The notes under the pieces were generated by a model. That model had not been told where the DNA came from and ran no database searches. It saw only the letters and a program-made list of their open reading frames with translations. Shown one piece after another: positions 17,382 through 25,246 of a stretch of DNA of 42,617 bases (positions are counted from its first letter, which is position 1; each line of letters starts with the position of its first letter). This DNA comes from Paraburkholderia haematera (GTDB lineage Bacteria > Pseudomonadota > Gammaproteobacteria > Burkholderiales > Burkholderiaceae): NCBI RefSeq assembly GCF_905220975.1, contig NZ_CAJNBK010000040.1, positions 1-42,617 on the forward strand, written 5' to 3'. The position numbers and the translations under genes are program-made.

Positions 17382-18140
17382 GTGGTCCAGACCGATTCAG
17401 ACGCCGCCCGCGCGCACGTCGACGCCGATGCCGATGCAGCGAGGAGCCGCCGTTTTCAGCAGATGGCGCTGCCGCACCTCGACGCCGCGTACAACCTTGC
17501 GCGCTGGTTGTGCGGCAACGCCAACGATGCCGACGACGTCGTGCAGGAAGCGTTCATGCGCGCGTTCCGTTTCTTCGATACCTTTCGTGGCGATTCGGCG
17601 CGCCCGTGGCTGCTCGCGATCGTGCGCCGCACCTGGTACACGGAGTGGCGGCGGCGCGCGTCGTCGCACGAGGTGGTCGAGTTCGACGACACCATGGACG
17701 ACGCGACTTTCGACGGCTGGAGCACGGGTGGCACGGATCCGCAGACGCTCCTGATCCGCAACGAGGATACGAAGCTCGTGCACGACGCGCTCGCGCAGTT
17801 GCCGGTCGAGTACCGCGAGGTGCTGATCCTGCGGGAGCTTGAAGAAATGGGTTATCGCGAGATCGCGATGGTGGCCGATGTGCCGATCGGCACGGTGATG
17901 TCGCGGCTCGCGCGGGGCCGGCGCAAGCTGGCCGCGCTGCTGACGGCGAAGCAGGGGGCCGGCCTACCGGCGTCCGGGCTTCCGGGAGGGAGTGGTCCGC
18001 CGCGCGCCGCGACGCCCGGCGCATGCACGACACCCACGGCGTCCGTCACGCCACTGCGGGCGGCCTCCAACGGCCGTCCATCCAACAACCCCGGCGCAAG
18101 CGGCGCCGGCTTAGCTCAGGAGACGCCAGATGGACTGTAA
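17382..18140 (+). CDS. ECF-family RNA polymerase sigma factor
   Basis: A sigma-70 type ECF factor of about 252 residues from a GTG at 17382, chosen because GGAGG lies 6 bases upstream; an ATG at 17364 is the alternative. Region 2 is A-D-D-V-V-Q-E-A-F-M-R-A-F-R, with R-P-W-L-L-A-I-V-R-R as region 2.4. Region 4 is L-P-V-E-Y-R-E-V-L-I-L-R-E-L-E-E-M-G-Y-R-E-I-A with the helix I-G-T-V-M-S-R-L-A-R-G-R-R. About 55 extra Pro/Gly/Ala/Thr-rich residues follow. The anti-sigma gene overlaps its end by 11 bases. GGGAATAAAC at 17293-17302 could be an autoregulated -35, which is inference. Confidence 0.93.
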   Translation: MVQTDSDAARAHVDADADAARSRRFQQMALPHLDAAYNLARWLCGNANDADDVVQEAFMRAFRFFDTFRGDSARPWLLAIVRRTWYTEWRRRASSHEVVEFDDTMDDATFDGWSTGGTDPQTLLIRNEDTKLVHDALAQLPVEYREVLILRELEEMGYREIAMVADVPIGTVMSRLARGRRKLAALLTAKQGAGLPASGLPGGSGPPRAATPGACTTPTASVTPLRAASNGRPSNNPGASGAGLAQETPDGL

Positions 18141-19083
18141 CGAAGCGCGGCCGCTCCTCGATGCGAACGCCGACCACGAATTGCCCGCGCCGGACGCTCA
18201 GCGCGTTCAGCAGCACATCGAGAGCTGCGACGCCTGCCGGCGCGAAAGCGAAAACCTGCATGCGTTGAGCGAGTCGCTGCGCGCCGCGCCCTATCACCGC
18301 GCGCCGGCGTCGCTGCAGGCCCGTATTGTTGCGGGACTGCCTGGTACGGACGATGCCGTCGCCACGGCGCAGGCTCCGGCCAGCGCGGCCGGTGCGGCTG
18401 TTCAGCCGCCGCCGCATCGGCGGCGCTGGTTCGCGTGGATCGATGGCTTTAATAACTGGTTGAACGGTTGGCGTGGTCAGCAGGGCGGTTTTGGCGGTCC
18501 GGGCGGCGCCGTCGGCTCGAACAGGCTGATGGTGCAAGGCGGGCTGGCCGCGCTGGTTGTTGCGCTGTGCGCCGTGACCGCGGGCGTGACGCTGAATCTG
18601 CGGCGCCCGGCGGAGTTCGGGCCGTTCGCCGACGAACTGGTTGAGAGCCATGTGCGAGCACAAGTGTCGGGGCGCGATATCGACGTGATTTCGACGGACA
18701 AGCATACGGTCAAGCCGTGGTTCAACGGCCGGCTCGATTATTCGCCGCCGGTCGAAGATCTGGCGGCGAGCGGCTTCGCGCTGGAGGGCGGGCGGCTGGA
18801 TTACCTCGCGCATCAGCGAGTGGCCGTGCTGGTGTACCGCTACCGCAAGCATGTGATCGACGTGTATGTGTTTCCGGAGGCTGGCTCCGGCGGAACCGGG
18901 CGCGCCACGGAAGGCGCGGCTCCTGCGACACTCGCCCGCGAAGGCTATTCGATCTCGCACTGGAATGCAGAAGGCATGACCTGGTGGGCGATCACGGACG
19001 CGGCGCCCGATGCGTTGAGCGGGATGGAAACGGCGCTGAAAGCTCGCCTGCAAGGCGGCAGCGGGCGCACCGAAGGCGGCTAG
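18130..19083 (+). CDS. Zinc-finger anti-sigma factor, membrane-anchored
   Basis: A 317-residue partner that should hold the upstream ECF sigma factor inactive. The N-terminal zf-HC2/ZAS motif is H-I-E-S-C-D-A-C (His-x3-Cys-x2-Cys) at about residues 30-37. One transmembrane helix near ~135-160 (G-G-L-A-A-L-V-V-A-L-C-A-V) leads to a periplasmic domain of about 155 residues with Y-S-P-P-V-E-D-L and a Trp-rich M-T-W-W-A-I segment. AGGAG precedes the ATG inside the sigma gene. Overlap and order are typical of co-translated sigma/anti-sigma pairs. The sensed signal is unknown. Confidence 0.9.
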   Translation: MDCNEARPLLDANADHELPAPDAQRVQQHIESCDACRRESENLHALSESLRAAPYHRAPASLQARIVAGLPGTDDAVATAQAPASAAGAAVQPPPHRRRWFAWIDGFNNWLNGWRGQQGGFGGPGGAVGSNRLMVQGGLAALVVALCAVTAGVTLNLRRPAEFGPFADELVESHVRAQVSGRDIDVISTDKHTVKPWFNGRLDYSPPVEDLAASGFALEGGRLDYLAHQRVAVLVYRYRKHVIDVYVFPEAGSGGTGRATEGAAPATLAREGYSISHWNAEGMTWWAITDAAPDALSGMETALKARLQGGSGRTEGG

Positions 19084-19283
19084 GAGCAGCTGTGATCAGC
19101 GGTTTTATTCGCAAGACCGCGCGGAAAAGGAGGGCGCGGCGGCCTTCGGCGCGTTCGCGGATTTGCCCGCCGGCCCCGGTCGCCTTTCTGGTTATCGTGG
19201 CCTGAAGCGTCGGCCGTTTCCGCCCGCCGGCCCCTAAACCCTTGAAAACACACCCGATTCGCGCGCCGGATTAACGGGATATC

Positions 19284-19312
19284 TTGCAACCCGGCCCTAA
19301 TCGGGTTACACT
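19284..19312 (+). promoter_or_regulatory. Sigma-70 promoter of the rpsF operon
   Basis: TTGCAA (-35, 19284-19289), a 17-base spacer and TACACT (-10, 19307-19312), about 70 bases upstream of the rpsF ATG. Spacing is ideal and both hexamers are close to consensus. The 301-base stretch 19084-19384 otherwise holds only the leader hairpin and no gene. Confidence 0.75.
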
Positions 19313-19328
19313 CTTTGGCTTCTCACTT

Positions 19329-19356
19329 GCCACACCGGTTCCGACGCCCGGGTGGC
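19329..19356 (+). promoter_or_regulatory. rpsF leader hairpin, possible S6:S18 autoregulatory element
   Basis: In the leader RNA GCCAC-(A)-CCGG pairs with CCGG-GTGGC around a 9-base loop TTCCGACGC, with a single bulged A. It ends 28 bases before the rpsF start. A conserved mRNA structure bound by the S6:S18 complex is known upstream of rpsF in many bacteria, so this position is expected. I did not verify a match to the published consensus. Confidence 0.5.
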
Positions 19357-19384
19357 TTTAATCCACAAGTCCCAAGGAGTGTGT

Positions 19385-19759
19385 ATGCGTCATTATGAAA
19401 TCGTCTTTATCGTGCACCCCGATCAGAGCGAGCAAGTGCCCGCCATGATCGAGCGTTACAAGAGCACGATCACCTCGCACGGTGGCCAGATCCACCGTAT
19501 CGAAGACTGGGGCCGTCGCCAACTGGCCTACATGATCGAGAAACTCGCGAAGGCTCACTACGTCTGCATGAACATCGAATGCGACCAAGCCACGCTCGAC
19601 GAGCTGGAACACGCATTCAAGTTCAACGACGCTGTTCTGCGTCACCTGATCGTCAAGATGAAGAAGGCCGAAACCGGCCCGTCGCCGATGATGAAGGAAG
19701 TGCAGCGCGAAGAAGCCAAGAAGTCGGCTGCTACGCAACCGTCCGAAGCGCAGGCTTAA
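19385..19759 (+). CDS. rpsF: 30S ribosomal protein S6
   Basis: A 124-residue S6 that binds S18 and the central domain of 16S rRNA. The chain begins M-R-H-Y-E-I-V-F-I-V-H-P-D-Q-S-E-Q-V and includes R-R-Q-L-A-Y-M-I-E-K, both diagnostic. The ATG at 19385 is chosen because AAGGAGT lies 5 bases upstream; an earlier in-frame ATG at 19352 lies inside the leader hairpin and adds foreign residues. The C-terminal 25 residues are Lys/Ala/Glu-rich, as usual. First gene of the operon with priB, rpsR and rplI. Confidence 0.98.
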   Translation: MRHYEIVFIVHPDQSEQVPAMIERYKSTITSHGGQIHRIEDWGRRQLAYMIEKLAKAHYVCMNIECDQATLDELEHAFKFNDAVLRHLIVKMKKAETGPSPMMKEVQREEAKKSAATQPSEAQA

Positions 19760-19809
19760 GACACACTATTTAAGCTACCAGATCAAGCGTTGCTTTCGCC
19801 CAAGGCTAC

Positions 19810-20109
19810 ATGAATCGGCTGCAACTTACGGCCAGCGTCGTCGAACGCGAACCGGTGCGGTATACCCCCGCCGGCGTTCCGATTGCAGGCTGCACGTTGC
19901 ACCACCGCACGGAAGTCGTCGAAGCCGGCATTACCCGGCAAGTCGAACTGACCATGCAGGCGGTAGCCGCAGGTGAGGCAAGCGGTAAGCTGGAAGGCTG
20001 TCGGATGGGCGTAGAAACGCTCTTCACAGGCTTTCTGGCAAAAAAGCACCGCAACGCAAGAACGCTGGTATTTCACATCACAGAATTGCAGGACATTGGA
20101 AAGGACTGA
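19810..20109 (+). CDS. priB: Primosomal replication protein N (PriB)
   Basis: A 99-residue single-stranded DNA-binding protein with an OB fold, used with PriA and DnaT in restarting replication forks. The start M-N-R-L-Q-L-T-A-S-V-V-E-R-E-P-V-R-Y-T-P-A-G and the central L-H-H-R-T-E-V-V-E-A-G are typical of beta-proteobacterial PriB. Placed between rpsF and rpsR, as in E. coli, and only 2 bases before the rpsR start. No strong ribosome binding site is seen, so translation may depend on upstream genes. Confidence 0.95.
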   Translation: MNRLQLTASVVEREPVRYTPAGVPIAGCTLHHRTEVVEAGITRQVELTMQAVAAGEASGKLEGCRMGVETLFTGFLAKKHRNARTLVFHITELQDIGKD

Positions 20110-20111
20110 AC

Positions 20112-20387
20112 ATGCCCCGCCCGACTGGTAAGAAATTCGACAAGCGTCGTCAGCAACAAAATCCGCTCTTCAAGCGCAAGAAGTTCTGCCGTTTCACGGC
20201 CGCTAACGTCGATCACATCGACTACAAGGACCTCGAAACGCTGAAGGACTTCATCGGCGAAAACGGCAAGATCACGCCGGCGCGTCTCACGGGTACGAAG
20301 TCGCACTATCAACGCCAGCTGGATACGGCAATCAAGCGCGCACGTTTCCTCGCGCTGGTGCCGTACACCGACCAGCACAAGGCCTAA
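20112..20387 (+). CDS. rpsR: 30S ribosomal protein S18
   Basis: A 91-residue S18 that pairs with S6 on the small subunit. Basic N-terminus with K-K-F-D-K-R-R, then the S18 core C-R-F-T-A-A-N-V-D-H-I-D-Y-K-D, I-T-P-A-R-L-T-G-T and Q-R-Q-L-D-T-A-I-K-R-A-R-F-L-A-L-V-P-Y. Length is somewhat greater than the E. coli protein (75) because of an N-terminal extension of about 15 residues, common in Burkholderiales. Third gene of the operon. Confidence 0.98.
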   Translation: MPRPTGKKFDKRRQQQNPLFKRKKFCRFTAANVDHIDYKDLETLKDFIGENGKITPARLTGTKSHYQRQLDTAIKRARFLALVPYTDQHKA

Positions 20388-20414
20388 CCCGACGACGCGA
20401 TAAGGAGTATCCGA

Positions 20415-20867
20415 ATGCAAATTATTCTTCTGGAAAAAGTCGTCAATCTGGGCAACCTGGGCGATATCGTGAAGGTCAAGGACGGTTACGCACGTAACTT
20501 CCTGATCCCGAACAAGCAAGCTCGCCGTGCAACGAAGGAAGCCCTGGCTGAATTCGAAGTTCGCCGCGCTGAACTCGAAAAGATCGCCGCTGAAAAGCTG
20601 GCTGCCGCTCAAGCTCAAGGCGAAAAGCTGGCAGGCTCGACGGTTCAGATCAATCAGAAGGCTGGCGTCGACGGCCGTCTGTTTGGTTCGGTGACGAACG
20701 CCGACATCGCTGACGCACTGGTTAAGCAAGGCTTCGCAGTGGAAAAGGCGCAAGTGCGTCTGCCGGAAGGCCCGCTGAAGATGGTTGGCGACCACGCTGT
20801 TCAGATCTCGCTGCACACCGACGTTCTCGTCGATGTCAACGTGGCTGTGATCGGCGAACACGTTTAA
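20415..20867 (+). CDS. rplI: 50S ribosomal protein L9
   Basis: A 150-residue L9. The N-terminal rRNA-binding domain is M-Q-I-I-L-L-E-K-V-V-N-L-G-N-L-G-D, with V-K-D-G-Y-A-R-N-F-L-I-P. A long central helix rich in Ala/Glu/Lys spans ~40-80, and the C-terminal domain begins at G-R-L-F-G-S-V-T. AAGGAGT precedes the ATG. Last gene of the operon before a strong terminator. Confidence 0.98.
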   Translation: MQIILLEKVVNLGNLGDIVKVKDGYARNFLIPNKQARRATKEALAEFEVRRAELEKIAAEKLAAAQAQGEKLAGSTVQINQKAGVDGRLFGSVTNADIADALVKQGFAVEKAQVRLPEGPLKMVGDHAVQISLHTDVLVDVNVAVIGEHV

Positions 20868-20901
20868 GCATTAAGTTGTATCCGCCAGGTTGTTGCTGGC
20901 A

Positions 20902-20938
20902 AAAGGCAGGGGCCGGGTGACCGGCCCCTGCCTTTTTT
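20902..20938 (+). terminator. Intrinsic terminator of the rpsF-rplI operon
   Basis: A perfect GC-rich stem (arm begins AAAGGCAGGGGCCGG) with a GTGA loop, followed by six T residues at 20933-20938. It is centred about 50 bases after the rplI stop, and separates the ribosomal operon from dnaB. Confidence 0.95.
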
Positions 20939-21013
20939 ATTGCCTGCTTTCGACGCATCGAAGTATCGGTTTTTGATTTCCTCCGCGCGCATTTACCCCG
21001 ATAATTCCTCTCC

Positions 21014-22399
21014 ATGAACGCACCGTCCAAAGATCCCCAAATCGAGTCGCTGAAAGTCCCGCCGCATTCGATCGAAGCCGAGCAGTCGGTGCTGGGCGGC
21101 CTGCTGCTCGACAACGCGGCATGGGACCGTATCGCCGACTTCCTGTCGCAGAGCGATTTTTACCGATATGACCATCGCATCATTTTCGAGCACATCGGCA
21201 AGCTGATCGCGGCGACGCGTCCGGCCGACGTGATTACCGTGTACGAGGCGCTCGGCACCTCGGGCAAGGCGGAGGAGGTCGGCGGTCTCGCGTACCTGAA
21301 CGCGCTCGCGCAAAACACACCGAGCGCGGCCAATATTCGCCGCTACGCGGAAATCGTGCGCGATCGCGCGGTCCTGCGCCGCCTTGTCTCCGTGGCCGAC
21401 GAAATTTCCGCCGACGCTTTCAATCCGCAGGGTAAGGAAGTCCGTCAGTTGCTGGACGAGGCCGAATCGAAGGTGTTTTCGATCGCTGAAGACGGCGCGC
21501 GTGGCACGCAGGGCTTCCTGGAGATCGGGCCTTTGCTGACCGAGGTGGTCGAGCGGATCGACACGCTATATCACACCGCCAATCCGAGCGACGTGACCGG
21601 CACGCCGACCGGCTTCGTCGACCTGGATCGCATGACCTCCGGTATGCACGGCGGCGAACTGATTATCGTGGCGGGCCGCCCGTCGATGGGTAAAACGGCG
21701 TTTTCGATGAACGTCGGCGAATACGTGGCGGTCGAGTACGGCCTGCCGGTCGCCGTGTTCTCCATGGAAATGCCGGGCTCGCAGCTCACCATGCGTATGC
21801 TGGGCTCGGTCGGCCGGCTCGACCAGCACCGCATGCGAACCGGGCGCCTGACCGACGAAGATTGGCCGAAGCTCACGCACGCGGTGCAGAAAATGAGCGA
21901 GGCGCAGATTTTCATCGACGAAACCGGCGGCTTGAACCCGATGGAATTGCGCTCGCGCGCGCGCAGGCTGTCGCGCCAGTGCGGCAAGCTCGGCCTCATC
22001 ATCATCGACTATTTGCAGCTGATGAGCGGTTCGTCGTCGGGTGAAAACCGGGCGACCGAAATCTCGGAAATCTCGCGTTCGCTGAAGAGCCTCGCCAAAG
22101 AACTCGACGTGCCGGTGATCGCCTTGTCGCAGCTCAACCGGGGTCTCGAACAGCGCCCGAACAAGCGGCCGATCATGTCCGACCTGCGTGAATCCGGCGC
22201 AATCGAACAGGACGCGGACGTGATTCTGTTCATCTATCGCGATGAGGTGTACAACCCGGACAGTCCGGACAAGGGCACGGCGGAAATTATCATCGGTAAG
22301 CAGCGGAATGGCCCGATCGGCCCTGTTCGGCTCACATTCCATGGTCAATTCACGAAGTTCGACAACTTTGCCGGCGCGCAGAATTTCTACAGCGAGTAA
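21014..22399 (+). CDS. dnaB: Replicative DNA helicase DnaB
   Basis: A 461-residue hexameric 5'-3' helicase of the replisome. The N-terminal domain (I-E-A-E-Q-S-V-L-G-G-L-L-L-D-N) spans about residues 15-120, followed by a linker and the RecA-like ATPase domain. Walker A is G-R-P-S-M-G-K-T at 221-228, Walker B I-I-I-D-Y-L-Q-L, and later motifs include S-Q-L-N-R-G-L-E-Q-R and R-E-S-G-A-I-E-Q-D-A-D. No intein is present. It has its own transcription unit after the rplI terminator; start is the first in-frame ATG that matches the family. Confidence 0.98.
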   Translation: MNAPSKDPQIESLKVPPHSIEAEQSVLGGLLLDNAAWDRIADFLSQSDFYRYDHRIIFEHIGKLIAATRPADVITVYEALGTSGKAEEVGGLAYLNALAQNTPSAANIRRYAEIVRDRAVLRRLVSVADEISADAFNPQGKEVRQLLDEAESKVFSIAEDGARGTQGFLEIGPLLTEVVERIDTLYHTANPSDVTGTPTGFVDLDRMTSGMHGGELIIVAGRPSMGKTAFSMNVGEYVAVEYGLPVAVFSMEMPGSQLTMRMLGSVGRLDQHRMRTGRLTDEDWPKLTHAVQKMSEAQIFIDETGGLNPMELRSRARRLSRQCGKLGLIIIDYLQLMSGSSSGENRATEISEISRSLKSLAKELDVPVIALSQLNRGLEQRPNKRPIMSDLRESGAIEQDADVILFIYRDEVYNPDSPDKGTAEIIIGKQRNGPIGPVRLTFHGQFTKFDNFAGAQNFYSE

Positions 22400-22515
22400 A
22401 GGAATAACTGTTGGGCCTGTTGTAACGACGCTTTCAAAAGTGCGGCATCGATCCTGGAACGGTACAATGTGGCGGTTTTATGTCAGCCATAATGTGACCA
22501 ATTTCCGGGATCCCA

Positions 22516-23142
22516 ATGTTCGGTCGATTCATGCCCACCGAGGGCAAGTTCTTTGAAATTTTCAATGCGCACGCAACGTGCATCGTCTCGGCAAGCCACG
22601 AACTCGAGCTGCTGATCGACAACCTGCAGGACGCCGAGACCCATAAGCAGAATGTGCAGAAGTCCGAGAAGGCCGCTGACAAGCTCACGCACGAAGCCAT
22701 CGACCTGCTGCACAAGACCTTCATCACGCCGCTCGACCGCGACGAGATCCACAAGCTGATCACCACAATGGACGACATCCTCGATCTGATGGAGGACGTC
22801 GCCACCGCTATCTCGCTGTACGACGTGCAGGCGGTGACCTCTGAAGCGAGCCAGTTGGCGCACATCTGCACAGCCACCTCCGAGCGCGTGCAATTCGCCG
22901 TCAGCCTGCTGTCCGACATGAAGCAGGCGAGCCAGATCCTGAAGGCGTGCGAGGACATCGACCGTCTGGAATCGGAAGCCGACCGCGTGCTGCGCTCGGC
23001 CATGTCGAAACTTTTCCGCGAAGAAGACAACGTCAAGACGCTGATCAAGCTGAAGGCGATTTACGAACTGCTCGAAACGATCACCGACAAGTGTGAGGAC
23101 GTGGCGAACATCATCGAAGGCATCGTGCTGGAAAACGCATAA
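22516..23142 (+). CDS. DUF47 (PhoU-like) family protein, partner of Pit transporter
   Basis: A 208-residue all-helical protein of the DUF47/YkaA family. It starts M-F-G-R-F-M-P-T-E-G-K-F-F-E-I-F and includes a D-R-D-E-I-H-K-L-I-T-T-M-D-D-I-L-D-L-M-E-D motif, whose acidic residues probably bind metal as in PhoU. It overlaps the pit gene by one base, so they are co-translated. DUF47 proteins are thought to modulate Pit-type phosphate transport. TACAAT at 22463-22468 is a possible -10; no clear PhoB box was found. Confidence 0.9.
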   Translation: MFGRFMPTEGKFFEIFNAHATCIVSASHELELLIDNLQDAETHKQNVQKSEKAADKLTHEAIDLLHKTFITPLDRDEIHKLITTMDDILDLMEDVATAISLYDVQAVTSEASQLAHICTATSERVQFAVSLLSDMKQASQILKACEDIDRLESEADRVLRSAMSKLFREEDNVKTLIKLKAIYELLETITDKCEDVANIIEGIVLENA

Positions 23143-24152
23143 TGCAATCGATACAACTCGCTATCTGGGTCGTCGCCGGCCTGGTTGCCGTCGCGCTGAT
23201 TTTCGACTTCATGAACGGCTTCCACGACGCGGCGAATTCGATCGCCACGGTCGTGTCGACCGGCGTGTTGAAGCCGCAGCAGGCCGTGGCCTTTGCGGCG
23301 GCTTTCAACGTCGTCGCGTATTTTGTATTCCACCTGAAAGTGGCGCAGACGGTCGGTAAGGGCACGATCGACCCGAACATCGTCGACCACTACGTCATTT
23401 TCGGCGCATTGGTCGGGGCGATCGGCTGGAACATCATCACGTGGCACTACGGTATTCCGTCCAGCTCGTCGCACGCGCTGATCGGTGGGTTGGTGGGCGC
23501 GGCGCTCGCCAAGTCGGGCTGGGGTTCGCTCAATTTCGACGGACTGATGAAGACGGTTGCGTTCATTTTCATCTCGCCGCTGCTCGGTTTCGTACTCGGC
23601 TCGTTCTTTATGCTGGCGGTGTCGTGGATCTACTTCCGTACGCCACCCAGCAAAGTCGACCGGCGCTTCCGGCGTCTGCAACTGATCTCCGCAGGCTTGT
23701 ACAGCCTCGGGCACGGCGGCAACGACGCGCAGAAAACCATCGGCATCATCTGGATGTTGCTGATCGCGACCGGCTACGCTTCGTCCATCGCGGACGCACC
23801 GCCGCTGTGGGTGATTGGCGGCTGCTATCTGTCGATGGGTATCGGCACGCTGTTCGGCGGCTGGCGGATCGTCCGCACGATGGGCCAGAAGATCACCAAG
23901 CTGAAGCCAGTAGGTGGCTTCTGCGCGGAGGCGGGCGGTGCGATCACGCTATTTACGGCGTCGTGGATGGGTATTCCCGTGTCCACTACGCATACGATCA
24001 CCGGCGCGATCGTCGGGGTCGGCGCGACGCAGAAGTTGAGCGCGGTGCGCTGGGGCGTAGCCGGCAACATCGTCTGGGCGTGGATTCTGACAATCCCTGC
24101 CTCGGCGGCGCTCTCCGCGGCAGCCTGGTGGCTCGGCCACCGCTTCCTGTAA
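23142..24152 (+). CDS. pit: Low-affinity inorganic phosphate transporter (Pit family)
   Basis: A 336-residue inner-membrane symporter, about ten transmembrane helices, that imports metal-phosphate with protons. Both inverted PiT signatures are present: F-D-F-M-N-G-F-H-D-A-A-N-S-I-A-T near the N-terminus and G-H-G-G-N-D-A-Q-K-T-I-G-I in the second half. It lacks the long central loop of E. coli PitA (499 residues), as in the short PiT branch. Coupled to the DUF47 gene. The C-terminus ends with a basic H-R-F-L. Confidence 0.93.
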   Translation: MQSIQLAIWVVAGLVAVALIFDFMNGFHDAANSIATVVSTGVLKPQQAVAFAAAFNVVAYFVFHLKVAQTVGKGTIDPNIVDHYVIFGALVGAIGWNIITWHYGIPSSSSHALIGGLVGAALAKSGWGSLNFDGLMKTVAFIFISPLLGFVLGSFFMLAVSWIYFRTPPSKVDRRFRRLQLISAGLYSLGHGGNDAQKTIGIIWMLLIATGYASSIADAPPLWVIGGCYLSMGIGTLFGGWRIVRTMGQKITKLKPVGGFCAEAGGAITLFTASWMGIPVSTTHTITGAIVGVGATQKLSAVRWGVAGNIVWAWILTIPASAALSAAAWWLGHRFL

Positions 24153-24248
24153 GCGCGCGCGAACGGCGAGGGGGCTGTCAAGCCGCCAGACTGTTCGCGC
24201 TGTAAAACGGCAAGCCACTCAAGCTGTCAGTCAAATCAGGCGCGCCGC

Positions 24249-25055
24249 TCAGATCAGCGGCGTGTTGCCTCCATCCATCGGGACGATCGCGCCCGTCACA
24301 TAGCTCGCGCGGCGGCTCGCCAGAAACAGCGCGACGTCGGCAATTTCCTCCGGTTTTGCATAGCGTCCGAGCGGCACTTTAGCCTGCCCGCGCGCTAACG
24401 CGTCCGCGCTTTCAATGCCTTGCTGCGACGCTTCCAGTTTGACCGCTTCCTCGACGCGCTCGGTCAGCGTCGAACCCGGGTTGATCGCATTGATACGGAT
24501 GCCGTAGCGCGCGTAGTAGTGGGCGAGGCCGACGGTGGCAAGCATCAGCGCGGCATTGGCGGCGCCACCGGCGATATGGATATCGCTCGCGATCTTGCCG
24601 CCCATACCGATGATGTTGACGATCGTGCCGGGTGCGGTGTCGTCGCCAGCCTTCACGCGCTCGGCCATGCGCCGCAGCACTTCCTGCTGCGGGTAGATGT
24701 AGGGGAAATACTTTGCTTCCATGGTCGCGCGGAAGGCATCGGCGTCCAGTGTTTCCGGGTCGTAGCGACGGGCCGCACCGGCGCTGTTGATCAGCACGTC
24801 GATGGGACCGACCGCGGTGGTGACTTCCTCGACGACGTCTGCTGCGCTGTGCGGTTCGTGCAGGTCAGCGCGGGTCCGATGCACATGCAGGCCTTCCTGC
24901 TTCAACTGCTCGTAAGCGCGCGCGAGATTGGCAGGGTCGCGCGAAACGATCGCGACCTTCGCACCCTCGAGGGCGAACGCCCGGGCACACGCGAGCCCGA
25001 TTCCTTTGCTGCCGCCCGTGATCAGCACCACCTTGTCTTTCAGACCGAGATCCAT
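24249..25055 (-). CDS. SDR-fold protein without the canonical catalytic residues
   Basis: With ATG at 25055 (another ATG at 25061) the protein has 268 residues. The NAD(P) motif T-G-G-S-K-G-I-G is at 13-20, and N-S-A-G at 90-93 is the structural NNAG equivalent. The usual active-site Ser, Tyr-x3-Lys are replaced: in the I-I-G-M-G-G ... G-G-A-A-N-A-A-L alignment they become Gly150, Gly163 and Asn167. It keeps I-N-A-I-N-P-G and the C-terminal G-A-I-V-P-M-D-G-G-N. Catalysis may be lost or changed. Flanked by pit and an NlpC gene with no operon clue. Alignment by eye only. Confidence 0.82.
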   Translation of the reverse strand: MDLGLKDKVVLITGGSKGIGLACARAFALEGAKVAIVSRDPANLARAYEQLKQEGLHVHRTRADLHEPHSAADVVEEVTTAVGPIDVLINSAGAARRYDPETLDADAFRATMEAKYFPYIYPQQEVLRRMAERVKAGDDTAPGTIVNIIGMGGKIASDIHIAGGAANAALMLATVGLAHYYARYGIRINAINPGSTLTERVEEAVKLEASQQGIESADALARGQAKVPLGRYAKPEEIADVALFLASRRASYVTGAIVPMDGGNTPLI

Positions 25056-25186
25056 CGTCATCACCCGCTGTCGGAAGAATATCGGTGACGATAGCAGATC
25101 GGCAGCGTAGCGGGGATGGCGTGGTTTGGGGCCCGGCGTGTGGGCGGCGGGGCTCAACTAGGACGAGGCGGCACGGCCGTGGGTCA

Positions 25187-25232
25187 TGAGCTATCAGCGA
25201 CCAGCCACAAGGAATGAGCGACGAGCCACGAC
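25187..25232. repeat. Short imperfect direct repeat between the SDR and NlpC genes
   Basis: ATGAGC...AGCGACCAGCCAC is followed about 20 bases later by ATGAGCGACGAGCCACGAC. This looks like an imperfect intergenic duplication. No gene or promoter is called here. Confidence 0.4.
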
Positions 25233-25246
25233 CCCGCATCTCTCAA

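Noticed and set aside
22400..22515. A PhoB box in front of the DUF47-pit pair
   Set aside because: No pair of CTGTCAT-like repeats with proper spacing was found.
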